Assembly: GCA_016234495.1 (NCBI GenBank)
Contig: JACRBI010000054.1
Location: 1-64,000, forward strand
Direction of reading: 5' to 3'
DNA length: 64,000 nt
Origin: Chloroflexota bacterium
Lineage (GTDB): Bacteria; Chloroflexota; Anaerolineae; Anaerolineales; Villigracilaceae
Part shown: positions 35,801-42,607 of the stretch, one piece after another
How the letters are laid out: every line of letters begins with the position of its first letter
How positions within the stretch are numbered: position 1 is the stretch's first letter
The notes under the pieces: model-generated
Seen by the model: the letters and a program-made list of their open reading frames with translations, nothing else
What the model was told of the DNA's origin: nothing
Database searches by the model: none
Translations under genes and position numbers: made by a program

Positions 35801-35820
35801 ATGTGTAGTGTGATGTTCAT
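32818..35820 (-). CDS. Molybdenum hydroxylase, fused FeS and Mo-pterin subunit
   Basis: A 1000-residue xanthine dehydrogenase-family protein. Residues 1-75 have the plant-type ferredoxin fold but all four cluster cysteines are replaced: the place of GCxxGxCGAC reads GDEGGLSGAD, and VNSC reads VNAG. The second [2Fe-2S] domain is intact (IQCGYC, LCRC). From about 215 the Mo domain follows: GGGFGGKQEV, PPAGAFRGYG, VGATDLGTGSD, and the catalytic glutamate region VAEIPMDGVAPAVGNA. Two repeat-derived segments lie inside. AGGAG precedes the ATG. XdhC (28128) and the FAD subunit (38851) are its likely partners. The substrate, a purine or other heterocycle, is unknown. Confidence 0.9.
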   Translation of the reverse strand: MNITLHINGIDHNIDLAPATTLLAALRGMGFHGVKFGDEGGLSGADTVLLNGKPVNAGSMLAAQAEGHKVATIEALGEHPEQGWKLTDGLHPLQKAFVETGAIQCGYCTPAQILAAKSLLEKNPNPNEAEVREAISGVLCRCTGYLKPVQAVLKAAAELRGDAPLELGSINWDFGTPKDDSPQNDAPASNLTGVQVRPKVVLSPESKTYQTVGKPEIKVDAVKLVQGKPAFAADFEKRGMLHAKVLHSPHAHALIKNIDTSKAKALDGVAAVLTWQDLPRVVYSTAGQSDPIPGPLDAFSLDKKVRFVGDRVAFVAAETAEIAEKALALIEVEYEVLTPILDARQAMGSPIRIHDEPEYVNFADSNPEKNLAAHIRIDIGDIEKGFAEADEIFEAEYEVPKVQQAHIEPHVVVTYWDEDDRLVIRTSTQVPFHVRRMMAPVLGLPVKRIRVIKPRIGGGFGGKQEVLMEDVAAHLTIATKRPVMYEYTREEEFIAARSRHPMRVRMKTGVKKDGTITANSMYALSDTGAYGCHALTVTGNTGHKSMALYVGDGEYRKAPNIRFYADVVYTNTPPAGAFRGYGVPQGYWPLDRHMEKIARAMGFDPIDFRLKNAIHPGEYHPFSTAWNEGREPRPEIIHTVGLEQCVAQGRAAINWDDKYGNEEWRSGRLTEGHRPSTVNRLSSVRKGIGVAMVMQGTAIPYLDMGGASIKMNDDGSFNLLVGATDLGTGSDTVLAQMAAEVLGVPVEDMICYSSDTDFTPFDKGAYASSTTYVSGTAATNAAKIVAERIKIRAARMFKDAGLDVEPSNLQLSNRTAIAPNGQTIPFSEIALDSLHRNNQEQIMGVASYVSPVSPPPFAAQFAEVTVDVETGAVTVDRLVMAVDSGIIINPQTASGQIEGGLTQALGYAVTEEMRYDEKGNAIERDFDRYHLFRADEMPELETIFVETFEPSHPFGVKAVAEIPMDGVAPAVGNAILDAIGANVDEIPVTPERVWKALKSK
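33383..33411. repeat. GGTTGGAAAGTTG repeat-like stretch inside the Mo hydroxylase gene
   Basis: Reads like part of the repeat at 26783-26843 (GGTTGGAAAGTTG...) and encodes PSNLQLSNRT. The flanking alignment needs no gap, so chance similarity is possible. Confidence 0.35.
33772..33822. repeat. CCATAGACC-family palindrome inside the Mo hydroxylase gene
   Basis: GGACGATAGACGATTGAC ... GGTCAATCGTCC, 51 bp, in frame, encoding the segment GRLTEGHRPSTVNRLSSVR (about residues 680-698), absent from typical family members. Related copies at 39183-39238, 56552-56584, 57027-57054. Confidence 0.8.
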
Positions 35821-35833
35821 GGAGACTCCTAGG

Positions 35834-36346
35834 TTATTTCAACCGTGATTTTAACTCTTGCAGGTGAATGAGAATGTCCGGGTGGAGATCGAACTTGCTT
35901 GCTTGCGAAACGGCTTTTTGCGTGATGTGTTCCAGTTCTTCAAGCGTTATATGACCGTTCTTGATTAGAAAAATAATGTCATCGAAATCGGTGAACAAAC
36001 CGCGATCTACTTTGCTGAGTGCAATGCTGTATGGGTCAATAACATGGATTTCTAAATTCTCGAATTGACCAATATATATGTTGCGATCAGCGTTCCCTTC
36101 TGGCAGGGGAATAAAGCGATCTATGGGAACAATATCAACCTGTAGTTTCATTTCCCTGGCTTTGCTCATAATGATGCGATGTAATTCGATTGGATGGATA
36201 TCATCTCCGACGAAGTCTATATCACGTGATGGGCGCGGGCTTCCGAGAAGCGTAAGCGCGCTTCCTCCAAGGAGAAATAATCGGGAAGCAGGCGGAACCT
36301 GTTTACCAAGCGCCGTTAAGATGGATTGAAGCTCGCCATTATCCAT
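35834..36346 (-). CDS. DUF6036-like nucleotidyltransferase
   Basis: A 170-residue nucleotidyltransferase-fold protein: GGSALTLLGSPRPSRDIDFVGDD gives the GS...D-x-D catalytic pattern, and a third carboxylate may come from VDIVPID. Such stand-alone NTases often form the toxin half of two-gene toxin-antitoxin loci. ATG 36346 lies 2 nt after the stop of the upstream 160-residue gene, with AGGTG in that gene's last codons, so the two are translationally coupled. The longer frame from 36415 is rejected. Substrate unknown. Confidence 0.75.
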   Translation of the reverse strand: MDNGELQSILTALGKQVPPASRLFLLGGSALTLLGSPRPSRDIDFVGDDIHPIELHRIIMSKAREMKLQVDIVPIDRFIPLPEGNADRNIYIGQFENLEIHVIDPYSIALSKVDRGLFTDFDDIIFLIKNGHITLEELEHITQKAVSQASKFDLHPDILIHLQELKSRLK

Positions 36347-36348
36347 GA

Positions 36349-36831
36349 TTACACCTGCCCCAATTCCAGTTCTTTTAGCCAAATATCTGCGGCGTGTTGA
36401 TATGTGCCAAGCCAATTGATATGCGATCCGCTCAACTCTTGCTGGCGTTTTGCCAATGCGCGGAGGTTTTCTTCAGGATTTGTTGTGGGGAATAGCCCCA
36501 GTTCCTTTGAAAACAAATCCGGCAATTTGTTTTGTGAAAGGTATTTTTGTTCAAGCCAAACTGCCGCGCTGTAAAAGCATTTTAATATCAATCGAGATGC
36601 CGTATCTATTGTTTTTTCAACCGAATTTGCATGGACGGAAAATTCGGGGTGACAAAGAAAAAGCGGAATAAGGCTTAACTGCAAACGCGCTTCCTGGCTT
36701 TCCGCGAGGGCGGCAATTAATCTGGCGGGAGAAAGTTTCGGAGGGCGAGCGGGCTTGGAACCCAATATAAACCGCACATCCCTCGCCCAAAGTTCGGATA
36801 CCAGTTGGTCTTCAAGTGTTGGGGTGTTCAT
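36349..36831 (-). CDS. Hypothetical partner of the nucleotidyltransferase
   Basis: A 160-residue, mostly helical soluble protein without recognised domain. Two cysteines and several tryptophans are spread through it; no metal site or HTH is visible. Its ATG overlaps the methyltransferase stop codon (TAATG) and its stop is 2 nt before the nucleotidyltransferase ATG, so the three genes form one coupled operon. An antitoxin or accessory role for the NTase is plausible but unproven. Confidence 0.6.
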   Translation of the reverse strand: MNTPTLEDQLVSELWARDVRFILGSKPARPPKLSPARLIAALAESQEARLQLSLIPLFLCHPEFSVHANSVEKTIDTASRLILKCFYSAAVWLEQKYLSQNKLPDLFSKELGLFPTTNPEENLRALAKRQQELSGSHINWLGTYQHAADIWLKELELGQV

Positions 36832-37892
36832 TAATCTTTCAACCTTCTAATTCCTTCTCTCAATTCATCGATCACTTTCAACTTGCCGTTCTCTTTATAC
36901 AGCCATGAATCCCAGCCGTTAGCCGGTGCGCCATTTGACAATTCCCGTGCCACCGCGTGGATCGAGCCGACAAGTTCCCTGCATTTGAGATGTCCATTAG
37001 CAAGGATGCGCGCAGGCGTGCGGTCTTTTGCAAAATACAGGTTTTGACCGGGCTTGAGCAGTCCGTTTTCGAGCAGGCTCCCGAAGGGAATCCGCGCTGG
37101 TTTGGGCTTCTCGACTGTCAGAGATCCGTCCGGTGCAATTTTAACCTCGTCAATTCGCTTCTGCGCAACCTTGATATATTTTTTATCACGCTCAATGCCG
37201 ATGTAATGTCGCCCCAGTTTCTTCGCCACTGCGCCGGTAGTCCCGCTTCCAAAAAATGGGTCAAGGATTACGTCCCCGACATTACTGCTGGACATTAGCA
37301 CGCGATACAACAGCGACTCTGGTTTCTGGGTTGGGTGAGCCTTTGTCCCGTTGGATTTGATGCGCTCTTTTCCAGTCGCCAGCGGCAAAGCCCAGTCTGA
37401 CCGCATTTGCAGGTCATCGTTCAAGGCTTTCATCGAATGGTGATTGAAGGTGTATTTCGCGCCTTTATTTTTTTGCGCCCAGATCATCGTTTCGTGCGCG
37501 TTGGTGAACCGCACGCCACGGAAATTCGGCATGGGGTTTGTCTTCAGCCAGATGATATCGTTCAAAATCCAGAATCCCAAATCCTGCATGATCGCGCCGA
37601 CACGGTAGATGTTGTGATACGAGCCAATGACCCAGATCGTGCCAGTCTGTTTCAGCACGCGCCGAATCGCGGATAACCACTCGCTGGTGAAGGAGTCGTA
37701 CTCTGCAAAACTGCTGAACTTGTCCCACTTGTTATTGACCGCGTCCACTTTGCTTAAGTCGGGGCGGTACAGGTCATTTTGCAGTTGGAGGTTATAGGGA
37801 GGGTCGGCGAATACCAAATCCACCGAATTCTCGGGGAGTGACTTGAGAATCTCAATGCAGTCGCCTTGCAGGATTTGGTTGAGGGGGAGCAT
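36831..37892 (-). CDS. CcrM-like adenine-N6 DNA methyltransferase
   Basis: A 353-residue beta-class methyltransferase closely resembling Caulobacter CcrM (GANTC). DPPYNLQLQNDLYRPD (motif IV) comes first, then WVIGSYHNIYRVG, NDIIWLKTNPMPNFRG, HPTQKPESLLYRV and motif I DPFFGSGTTG. The C-terminal 80 residues match the RAMA-type extension of CcrM (RIPFGSLLENGLLKPGQ, GSIHAVA, NGWDSWLY). No restriction gene is adjacent, so it is a solitary methyltransferase. Start at ATG 37892: TATAAT lies 10 nt before it without a Shine-Dalgarno. Confidence 0.92.
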   Translation of the reverse strand: MLPLNQILQGDCIEILKSLPENSVDLVFADPPYNLQLQNDLYRPDLSKVDAVNNKWDKFSSFAEYDSFTSEWLSAIRRVLKQTGTIWVIGSYHNIYRVGAIMQDLGFWILNDIIWLKTNPMPNFRGVRFTNAHETMIWAQKNKGAKYTFNHHSMKALNDDLQMRSDWALPLATGKERIKSNGTKAHPTQKPESLLYRVLMSSSNVGDVILDPFFGSGTTGAVAKKLGRHYIGIERDKKYIKVAQKRIDEVKIAPDGSLTVEKPKPARIPFGSLLENGLLKPGQNLYFAKDRTPARILANGHLKCRELVGSIHAVARELSNGAPANGWDSWLYKENGKLKVIDELREGIRRLKD

Positions 37893-37902
37893 CACAAGGC
37901 GA

Positions 37903-37908
37903 ATTATA
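37903..37908 (-). promoter_or_regulatory. -10 element of the methyltransferase operon
   Basis: TATAAT on the minus strand, in the 19-bp gap between the C39-like gene stop and the methyltransferase ATG, 10 nt from the ATG. The -35 region would lie in the preceding gene and is weak. Confidence 0.5.
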
Positions 37909-37911
37909 CCT

Positions 37912-38775
37912 TTACCCATCCGGCGAAATGACCGTGATGGAAAATCGCGGCGGGTAGAACAGGAATTTCCTGCCCCAGAAATCCATCAATTGGTCGGTTG
38001 TCATTTTAAAAAATTTCGGGGTGACCGGCTTGAGTTTGTCCGCAGGCCACGGGTCGGCCGGGTTGAGCAGCAGCCATTGTGACTCAGCGCCGTCATAGCC
38101 GATCAGCACCATGGTATGCGGCATTCCCCCGAGCAAAGCAAGCAGCGGATTGTATTCAAGGTTCTTATTTTGGCGGTCAATTGTCATTTGCCATGCGCCG
38201 TGAATGAGGATGAGCCTGCCGGCCTGTAAATTTTCGATCAAGTCAGACGGTTTGCGGCGCGCCTGCATCTTCACCTTGAACGACCTGCCGTATTTACGGG
38301 TCAGGCTCTTTGTAAAATCCTTCAAAGCCAGAATCGCCTGCCAGGGAGTCATCATGCCAGGCAGCGGGCTGCTGGTCGAGAAGCGATACTTCCAGCCCCA
38401 AACTCCAAGCAAGTCAAGCTCACGGACATAACTTTGGATGTTGCGGTCAGGCTCCAATGCGCGGCCCTGCGTGGCCAGGTCCTTGAGCAGGTTCATGCAC
38501 ATCAACACGGAAGTAGTGACGCACTCATTCGGCGTCGGCCCATATCCCTGGCTTTGGAAATAATGCAGGAAATAAGATTCCCCGTCCTGTCTGTTTTCAG
38601 AATTTTGCGGCATTCCCCAAATTTTTTCTGTGATGCCTTGCGGCGGAAGTGTGTGCCGGCGATTTCGATATATTCTGTCCAAAAGCGCATCAAGCCAGCG
38701 GATAAAATTCGGTCGCGCCTGACTTTGGGCTGGTTCGCCCGAACTGTCATTTCCCTTGGCTTTGAGAGAATCCAT
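37912..38775 (-). CDS. C39-like papain-fold peptidase domain protein
   Basis: A 287-residue protein without signal peptide. The region from about 80 onward resembles peptidase_C39_2: the candidate nucleophile in TPNECVTTSVLMCMN, the histidine in GGMPHTMVLIGYD, and the Asp/Asn in LLNPADPWP. The residues are in the order and spacing of the catalytic triad. The N-terminal 75 residues are polar. GGAGG precedes the ATG. Its substrate is not indicated. It ends 20 bp before the methyltransferase gene but the latter has its own -10. Confidence 0.75.
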   Translation of the reverse strand: MDSLKAKGNDSSGEPAQSQARPNFIRWLDALLDRIYRNRRHTLPPQGITEKIWGMPQNSENRQDGESYFLHYFQSQGYGPTPNECVTTSVLMCMNLLKDLATQGRALEPDRNIQSYVRELDLLGVWGWKYRFSTSSPLPGMMTPWQAILALKDFTKSLTRKYGRSFKVKMQARRKPSDLIENLQAGRLILIHGAWQMTIDRQNKNLEYNPLLALLGGMPHTMVLIGYDGAESQWLLLNPADPWPADKLKPVTPKFFKMTTDQLMDFWGRKFLFYPPRFSITVISPDG

Positions 38776-38809
38776 TGCGCCTCCGGCCAGGTAACAATAA
38801 AAATTAAAA

Positions 38810-38839
38810 ACTCAACTACGCAGCAAACCGTAGTTGAGT
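38810..38839 (-). terminator. Terminator of the FAD-subunit gene
   Basis: Perfect stem ACTCAACTACG / CGTAGTTGAGT, 8-nt loop, then TTTTTAATTTTT on the minus strand. It separates the Mo hydroxylase FAD gene from the downstream island. Confidence 0.88.
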
Positions 38840-38850
38840 CAAATGCAGGG

Positions 38851-39606
38851 CTAAATTGTTCCGAGGCATCTTTTTGCCAGCGTGGATGCCACATCCATAC
38901 GATAGGCGGCGGAAGCCCATTCATCTGTCGCTTCGTGGAAGGCATTGCGCGCAGCAGATTCGATGCCGTCTGCTTCGGTGCCGTCCATTGCCAGCATGGG
39001 ACTCTTGCCATAGCCGCCAAGCGCCAGCCGCGTGCGGCCGGAGTTCCACTGGGCGAGCGCGGCGCAGACGATGGGTTTGTCGGCGGGGGTGCGGGAGACA
39101 AATTCAAATGCGAGTTTGGTGTTGAGGGGGACGGTGACCGCGGTGATCAGTCCGTGTGGGCGGAGGGGGAGAAAATCACCAAGACCATAGACGATGGACG
39201 ATTGACCGTCCACGGTTTTCGGTCCATGGTCTATGGTCAACTTTGCATCCATTGCCAGCAAGGCCGTTGCGAATGGAGAACGTCCGTCACTTGCGACGAG
39301 CGTTCCGGCGACAGTGGCTGAATTGCGGATGTTGATCGGCGCTTCGAGTTTGATGGCGGCTTTCAATGCTGCGGGGCAAGCCTCGTTTTCGAGCAATGAC
39401 TGGAGTGTGGCAGTCGCTCCGATTTCGAGGTCATTGCCTTTTTTTGTTAGGAAGTCCAAACCCAAAGCTTGAAGATCAACCGCTTGGACAGAATCAACTG
39501 TCGGCTGGGAGAGAAGCGTTCCTCCTCCGAGCGGGACGGTGTTCGGTTGAGTCAAAAGATTTAGGGCTTCGTCAAGAGTCTGCGGGCGGTGATAAGTCGT
39601 GATCAT
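38851..39606 (-). CDS. Molybdenum hydroxylase FAD-binding subunit
   Basis: A 251-residue CoxM/XdhB-type flavoprotein. FAD-binding motifs: LGGGTLLSQPTV near residue 30 and RNSATVAGTLVASDGRSP near 100. The C-terminal CO-dehydrogenase flavoprotein domain follows with RLALGGYGKSPML. Residues 130-150 (DHGPKTVDGQSSIVYG) are encoded by a palindromic repeat. GGAGG precedes the ATG. It would hand electrons from the large subunit (32818-35820) to an acceptor. The gene ends in its own terminator and is separated from the large subunit by the methyltransferase island. Confidence 0.9.
   Translation of the reverse strand: MITTYHRPQTLDEALNLLTQPNTVPLGGGTLLSQPTVDSVQAVDLQALGLDFLTKKGNDLEIGATATLQSLLENEACPAALKAAIKLEAPINIRNSATVAGTLVASDGRSPFATALLAMDAKLTIDHGPKTVDGQSSIVYGLGDFLPLRPHGLITAVTVPLNTKLAFEFVSRTPADKPIVCAALAQWNSGRTRLALGGYGKSPMLAMDGTEADGIESAARNAFHEATDEWASAAYRMDVASTLAKRCLGTI
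39183..39238. repeat. CCATAGACC-family palindrome inside the FAD-subunit gene
   Basis: GACCATAGACGATGGAC ... GTCCATGGTCTATGGTC, 56 bp, read in frame. It replaces the loop that normally precedes the ADFF/GDF segment of the family. Confidence 0.85.
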
Positions 39607-39631
39607 GTGTGCCTCCGTGAAATTCGCCCAT

Positions 39632-39637
39632 ATTATA
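39632..39637 (-). promoter_or_regulatory. -10 element of the FAD-subunit gene
   Basis: TATAAT on the minus strand 25 nt upstream of the ATG, following the terminator of the anti-sigma-like gene. Confidence 0.5.
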
Positions 39638-39643
39638 CGTTAA

Positions 39644-39677
39644 AAAAATATCGCCATCTTGCGATGACGATATTTTT
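39644..39677 (-). terminator. Terminator of the sigma/anti-sigma-like operon
   Basis: Stem AAAAATATCGCCATC / GATGACGATATTTTT with a 4-nt loop and a T-run on the minus strand. Confidence 0.85.
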
Positions 39678-39679
39678 GG

Positions 39680-41911
39680 TTAACCCGGCAGGGTGTAGGG
39701 GGCGAGTTCTGGCAATAGGAACTCGTCTTTCAGCGCCTGGATGAGGATTTCGAATTCGTCGCCGTTGCTGTAGTGACCGTAGAAGCGCCACACCGGCTGG
39801 AGATATTGCGCGTCTGCGCCGGCGGTTGGATCGGTCATTGAGTAGATTGGGTTTCTGATGTAGTAAGCCAGTTCCACTTTTTCGATGGTTGCTGTCGGTG
39901 GGATGTAATCTTGCGGTGCGGCGCTTTCGGTATCGTCATAAACATAAGGCTGGTCTGCTGTGACGGTTAACCCGGGCGACCCTTCTGCGATGATAGAACC
40001 CGCGGAAATTCTGAGGACGGGCAGACCGCCGAAAGTTTCATCGGGGACGATTAAAACTTCCAATTCGATCAGATCGCCCTGAATGCCGATGATCGCGTCG
40101 GTTGGGTTGCCGGCTGGCGCGAGTTGGACGTAGGACGCGCCATCTTCAGTTGTAAAGATGATTGCAGATTGACCGTCAAGATTCGTCAGTTCCTGCCTGC
40201 CTCTTATGATCTGGAATTGAAGGTCTGGGAATGGGATTTCATAGCGCTCAACATTGATACTGAATTGTCCGGCGTTTTCTGATCCCCAAACGATGATGGG
40301 CCGTCCGTGAAATTTTTCCAGACCTTGCATACTTGTGCCTATCAGAAGCAGGGAATAGTATTGTCCGCTTTGATCTGTGCCTGTTATGCTGTATTCTGTT
40401 ACTTGTGTCCCGCCCACCTGCTTGTGGATCACGACGCTTAACATGCCGCGCAAGCCTTCGATGCGGGCAGTGTTCAACGGTGAGGGAGTGAGGGTGGGGG
40501 GAGGGGTCGGTGACGGCACAGGTGTTCCGCTCAGGTTGAGTTTGTAAAAAGCCCCACCCCCGCCTCCACCGCCGTTTGTGCCATGGAAAATTTCCATCAG
40601 GCCGGGCTGTGGATTGGGGTCAAGCACTTTTTGGAAGGCTTCTTCTGCGGTGAGGATGCCGAGCCTGCCAACCGATTCAGGGTTTATTGAATAGCCTGAA
40701 AATATGATGTTGCTCTGGTCATCAAGTGTGACATCAAAACGAATGGGCATCATGAAATCAAAGGTCATTTGATACCCATCTGACGTGAGCGGCAGGATGC
40801 CATATTGACGGCCTTCATTTTCAATTGCCATTTCAACGTTGTAGCCAAAGTTGAAACCGTGTTGCCTGAGGAAGTTATCGATGAAGGCGAGAGCTTGCCC
40901 TCCGGGAAGTTTTCCTAAAGTGAAGTTTTCAAAATCCGAGTAGTACGTGAAATAATGATCCGAGCGGACTGTCAACTTTTGTTTGCCGTCAATGAGCAGA
41001 TAATCGAAGTTGCCGGAGATTTGACCCGGGGTTTCGCTCACTTCGCCATTCATCCCGAATTGCTGCGCCAAAGCGCGCGCTTCATCCATCGTCGCGGGCT
41101 GACTTATTTTCAGCGAATACACATTCGCTTCCGCAGGCGACTCGGGCAATGGCTGTGAGAGGGTTAATTTAGTTCCGCGCCAGTCATAGCCTCCGTCAGT
41201 TGCGACGGGAGTTGATGGGATGGGCGTTGAAATTTCCTGTATCGCAATTGGTGTTGGTGTTGCGCCGTTGAACATAACCTCCGTCACGAAGGTCAGCGAC
41301 GATTCTCCGACTCGCCCGGTCACTTCCCAACAGCCGGTGGTGGGGAATATCAAAGCGGAGACCTGGAAACCAGTATCGCCGTACCCATCCGGAATGTCGG
41401 CGCGAAGCGGTTCCGCATCCACAGACGCGTCTGTGTCCAGCCGATGACCTTCAATCGTCAGCGCGCCAGTCACAGCCCGCACCCAGCCCCACTTCATGCT
41501 GAGCGAGCCATCGGCCTCCAGATTGTGCGGCTCCATCATCACCTTGCCGTCAGGCCAGAGCACAGTCCACAATTCGCCGTTGCCCAAATATTCCGGGGAG
41601 GGAACGGTTTCGCCGGGCGGCAAACTTCCATTGGGTTCAGTCACCGGGCAAATAAATCCGTCGCCTGCGGCGGGAGTGCCTGATAAAAGTGAGCGGGTCG
41701 CAAAATTCAAGGCCAACACCAATGCCACGATCGCAGCCGCCCAGCCCAGCGTTGGAAAAATATTCTGGCGTAACGACCCAAATAAATTTCGTTTTGGTTT
41801 ATGCGCGGCGGTTAACTTTGTTTCGAGTTCATGCTCAAACATGATATTCGGCTTTATTCCCTGTGCTGTGTTTTCAAGCATCTCAATTATTTTTTTATCT
41901 TCGTGATTCAT
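39680..41911 (-). CDS. Large single-pass membrane protein, anti-sigma-like
   Basis: A 743-residue protein encoded right after an ECF sigma factor (TAATG overlap). The N-terminal 50 residues (MNHEDKKIIEMLENTAQGIKP) are cytoplasmic and may bind the sigma factor, one helix follows at about 55-73, and the rest is extracytoplasmic. This outer part is beta-rich, with two Gly-rich strands (GGGGGGAF) and a Pro/Thr/Ser linker (PVPSPTPPPTLTPSP) near residue 465. The histidine/cysteine motif of zinc anti-sigma factors is not seen, so the anti-sigma role is inferred from context. Confidence 0.65.
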   Translation of the reverse strand: MNHEDKKIIEMLENTAQGIKPNIMFEHELETKLTAAHKPKRNLFGSLRQNIFPTLGWAAAIVALVLALNFATRSLLSGTPAAGDGFICPVTEPNGSLPPGETVPSPEYLGNGELWTVLWPDGKVMMEPHNLEADGSLSMKWGWVRAVTGALTIEGHRLDTDASVDAEPLRADIPDGYGDTGFQVSALIFPTTGCWEVTGRVGESSLTFVTEVMFNGATPTPIAIQEISTPIPSTPVATDGGYDWRGTKLTLSQPLPESPAEANVYSLKISQPATMDEARALAQQFGMNGEVSETPGQISGNFDYLLIDGKQKLTVRSDHYFTYYSDFENFTLGKLPGGQALAFIDNFLRQHGFNFGYNVEMAIENEGRQYGILPLTSDGYQMTFDFMMPIRFDVTLDDQSNIIFSGYSINPESVGRLGILTAEEAFQKVLDPNPQPGLMEIFHGTNGGGGGGGAFYKLNLSGTPVPSPTPPPTLTPSPLNTARIEGLRGMLSVVIHKQVGGTQVTEYSITGTDQSGQYYSLLLIGTSMQGLEKFHGRPIIVWGSENAGQFSINVERYEIPFPDLQFQIIRGRQELTNLDGQSAIIFTTEDGASYVQLAPAGNPTDAIIGIQGDLIELEVLIVPDETFGGLPVLRISAGSIIAEGSPGLTVTADQPYVYDDTESAAPQDYIPPTATIEKVELAYYIRNPIYSMTDPTAGADAQYLQPVWRFYGHYSNGDEFEILIQALKDEFLLPELAPYTLPG

Positions 41912-42486
41912 TATTCCACCTCCAATGCCAGAGAGGTTCGTTCGCGCAGATCCTGCAAGCCGCGCCCGATTAACATTTTCACGGCGGCTTCGCTTTTGTT
42001 CAGCACACTGCCGATCTCGGCCATGCTCAACTCGCCGAAAAAACGCAGGATCAATGCTTCGGCTCTTTCGGCGCTGATCTGTTTCAACGCGCGGGATATG
42101 GATTCGATTCGCAGACGAGACATCGCCGCTTTATCAGTCGGCAGGCTTGGGCTTGGAATGTGAAGCGCCGCCTCAATCGGGACCTCCGGCCTGCGTCTCC
42201 TAAAGAAGAGGAATCGTTTCTTTGAGGCGATTCCCATCAACCACGCCGCGAAGGGAGCATCTCCGCGATACGAGCGGATACCCTCCAGCGCGGCCATGAA
42301 AGTTTGCGAAGTTAAATCCTCGGCATCTTTCACGTTGCCGGTATGCGCCGCATGGTAGCGATAGACGCGCGTCACGTGCCGGCGATACAACTCCGCGAAA
42401 GCATCCGCGCTCACTGCGGCTTCTTGCGCAAGACTTATCTCGTCGGCGGGCGTGCTTTGTGTTTGTTCAGTCATGATTGTGATCAT
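41911..42486 (-). CDS. ECF-type RNA polymerase sigma factor
   Basis: A 191-residue sigma-70 family protein. Region 2 (FAELYRRHVTRVYRYHAAHTGNVKDAEDLTSQTFMAALEG) binds core and -10; region 4 (RAEALILRFFGELSMAEIGSVLNKSEAAVKMLIGRGL) is the -35-binding HTH. The linker holds RRRRP. AGGAGG stands 3 nt before ATG 42486; a second ATG at 42474 is possible. The Shine-Dalgarno lies in an inverted repeat (42490-42517). It is co-translated with the membrane protein downstream. Confidence 0.93.
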   Translation of the reverse strand: MITIMTEQTQSTPADEISLAQEAAVSADAFAELYRRHVTRVYRYHAAHTGNVKDAEDLTSQTFMAALEGIRSYRGDAPFAAWLMGIASKKRFLFFRRRRPEVPIEAALHIPSPSLPTDKAAMSRLRIESISRALKQISAERAEALILRFFGELSMAEIGSVLNKSEAAVKMLIGRGLQDLRERTSLALEVE

Positions 42487-42489
42487 AGA

Positions 42490-42517
42490 CCTCCTGTCGT
42501 TAATAAGTTACAGGAGG
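42490..42517 (-). promoter_or_regulatory. Inverted repeat covering the sigma-factor Shine-Dalgarno
   Basis: CCTCCTGT and ACAGGAGG, perfect 8-bp arms with a 12-nt loop. On the mRNA the AGGAGG would pair with an upstream CCTCCT and be hidden. It might also be an operator. Confidence 0.6.
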
Positions 42518-42544
42518 CGTTCAAAAAGTAACAGGGAATTTTTT

Positions 42545-42604
42545 GTAGGGGCGACCCGCCTTGGTTAATTAAGGTGCTGCCAAATCCAAACAGGTCGCCC
42601 CTAC
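42545..42604. repeat. GTAGGGGCGACC inverted repeat, copy 2
   Basis: GTAGGGGCGACCCGCCTTGG ... CAGGTCGCCCCTAC between the sigma-factor leader and the thioesterase gene. Confidence 0.8.
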
Positions 42605-42607
42605 TTT

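Noticed and set aside
35670-35820. Frameshift as the cause of the missing ferredoxin cysteines
   Set aside because: The surrounding ferredoxin-fold residues (TVLLNGKPVNAG and others) align in one frame on both sides, so substitutions explain it.
40470-40515. Repeat insertion in the anti-sigma-like protein
   Set aside because: The GC-rich stretch encodes a Pro/Thr/Ser linker common in surface proteins and shows no palindrome.
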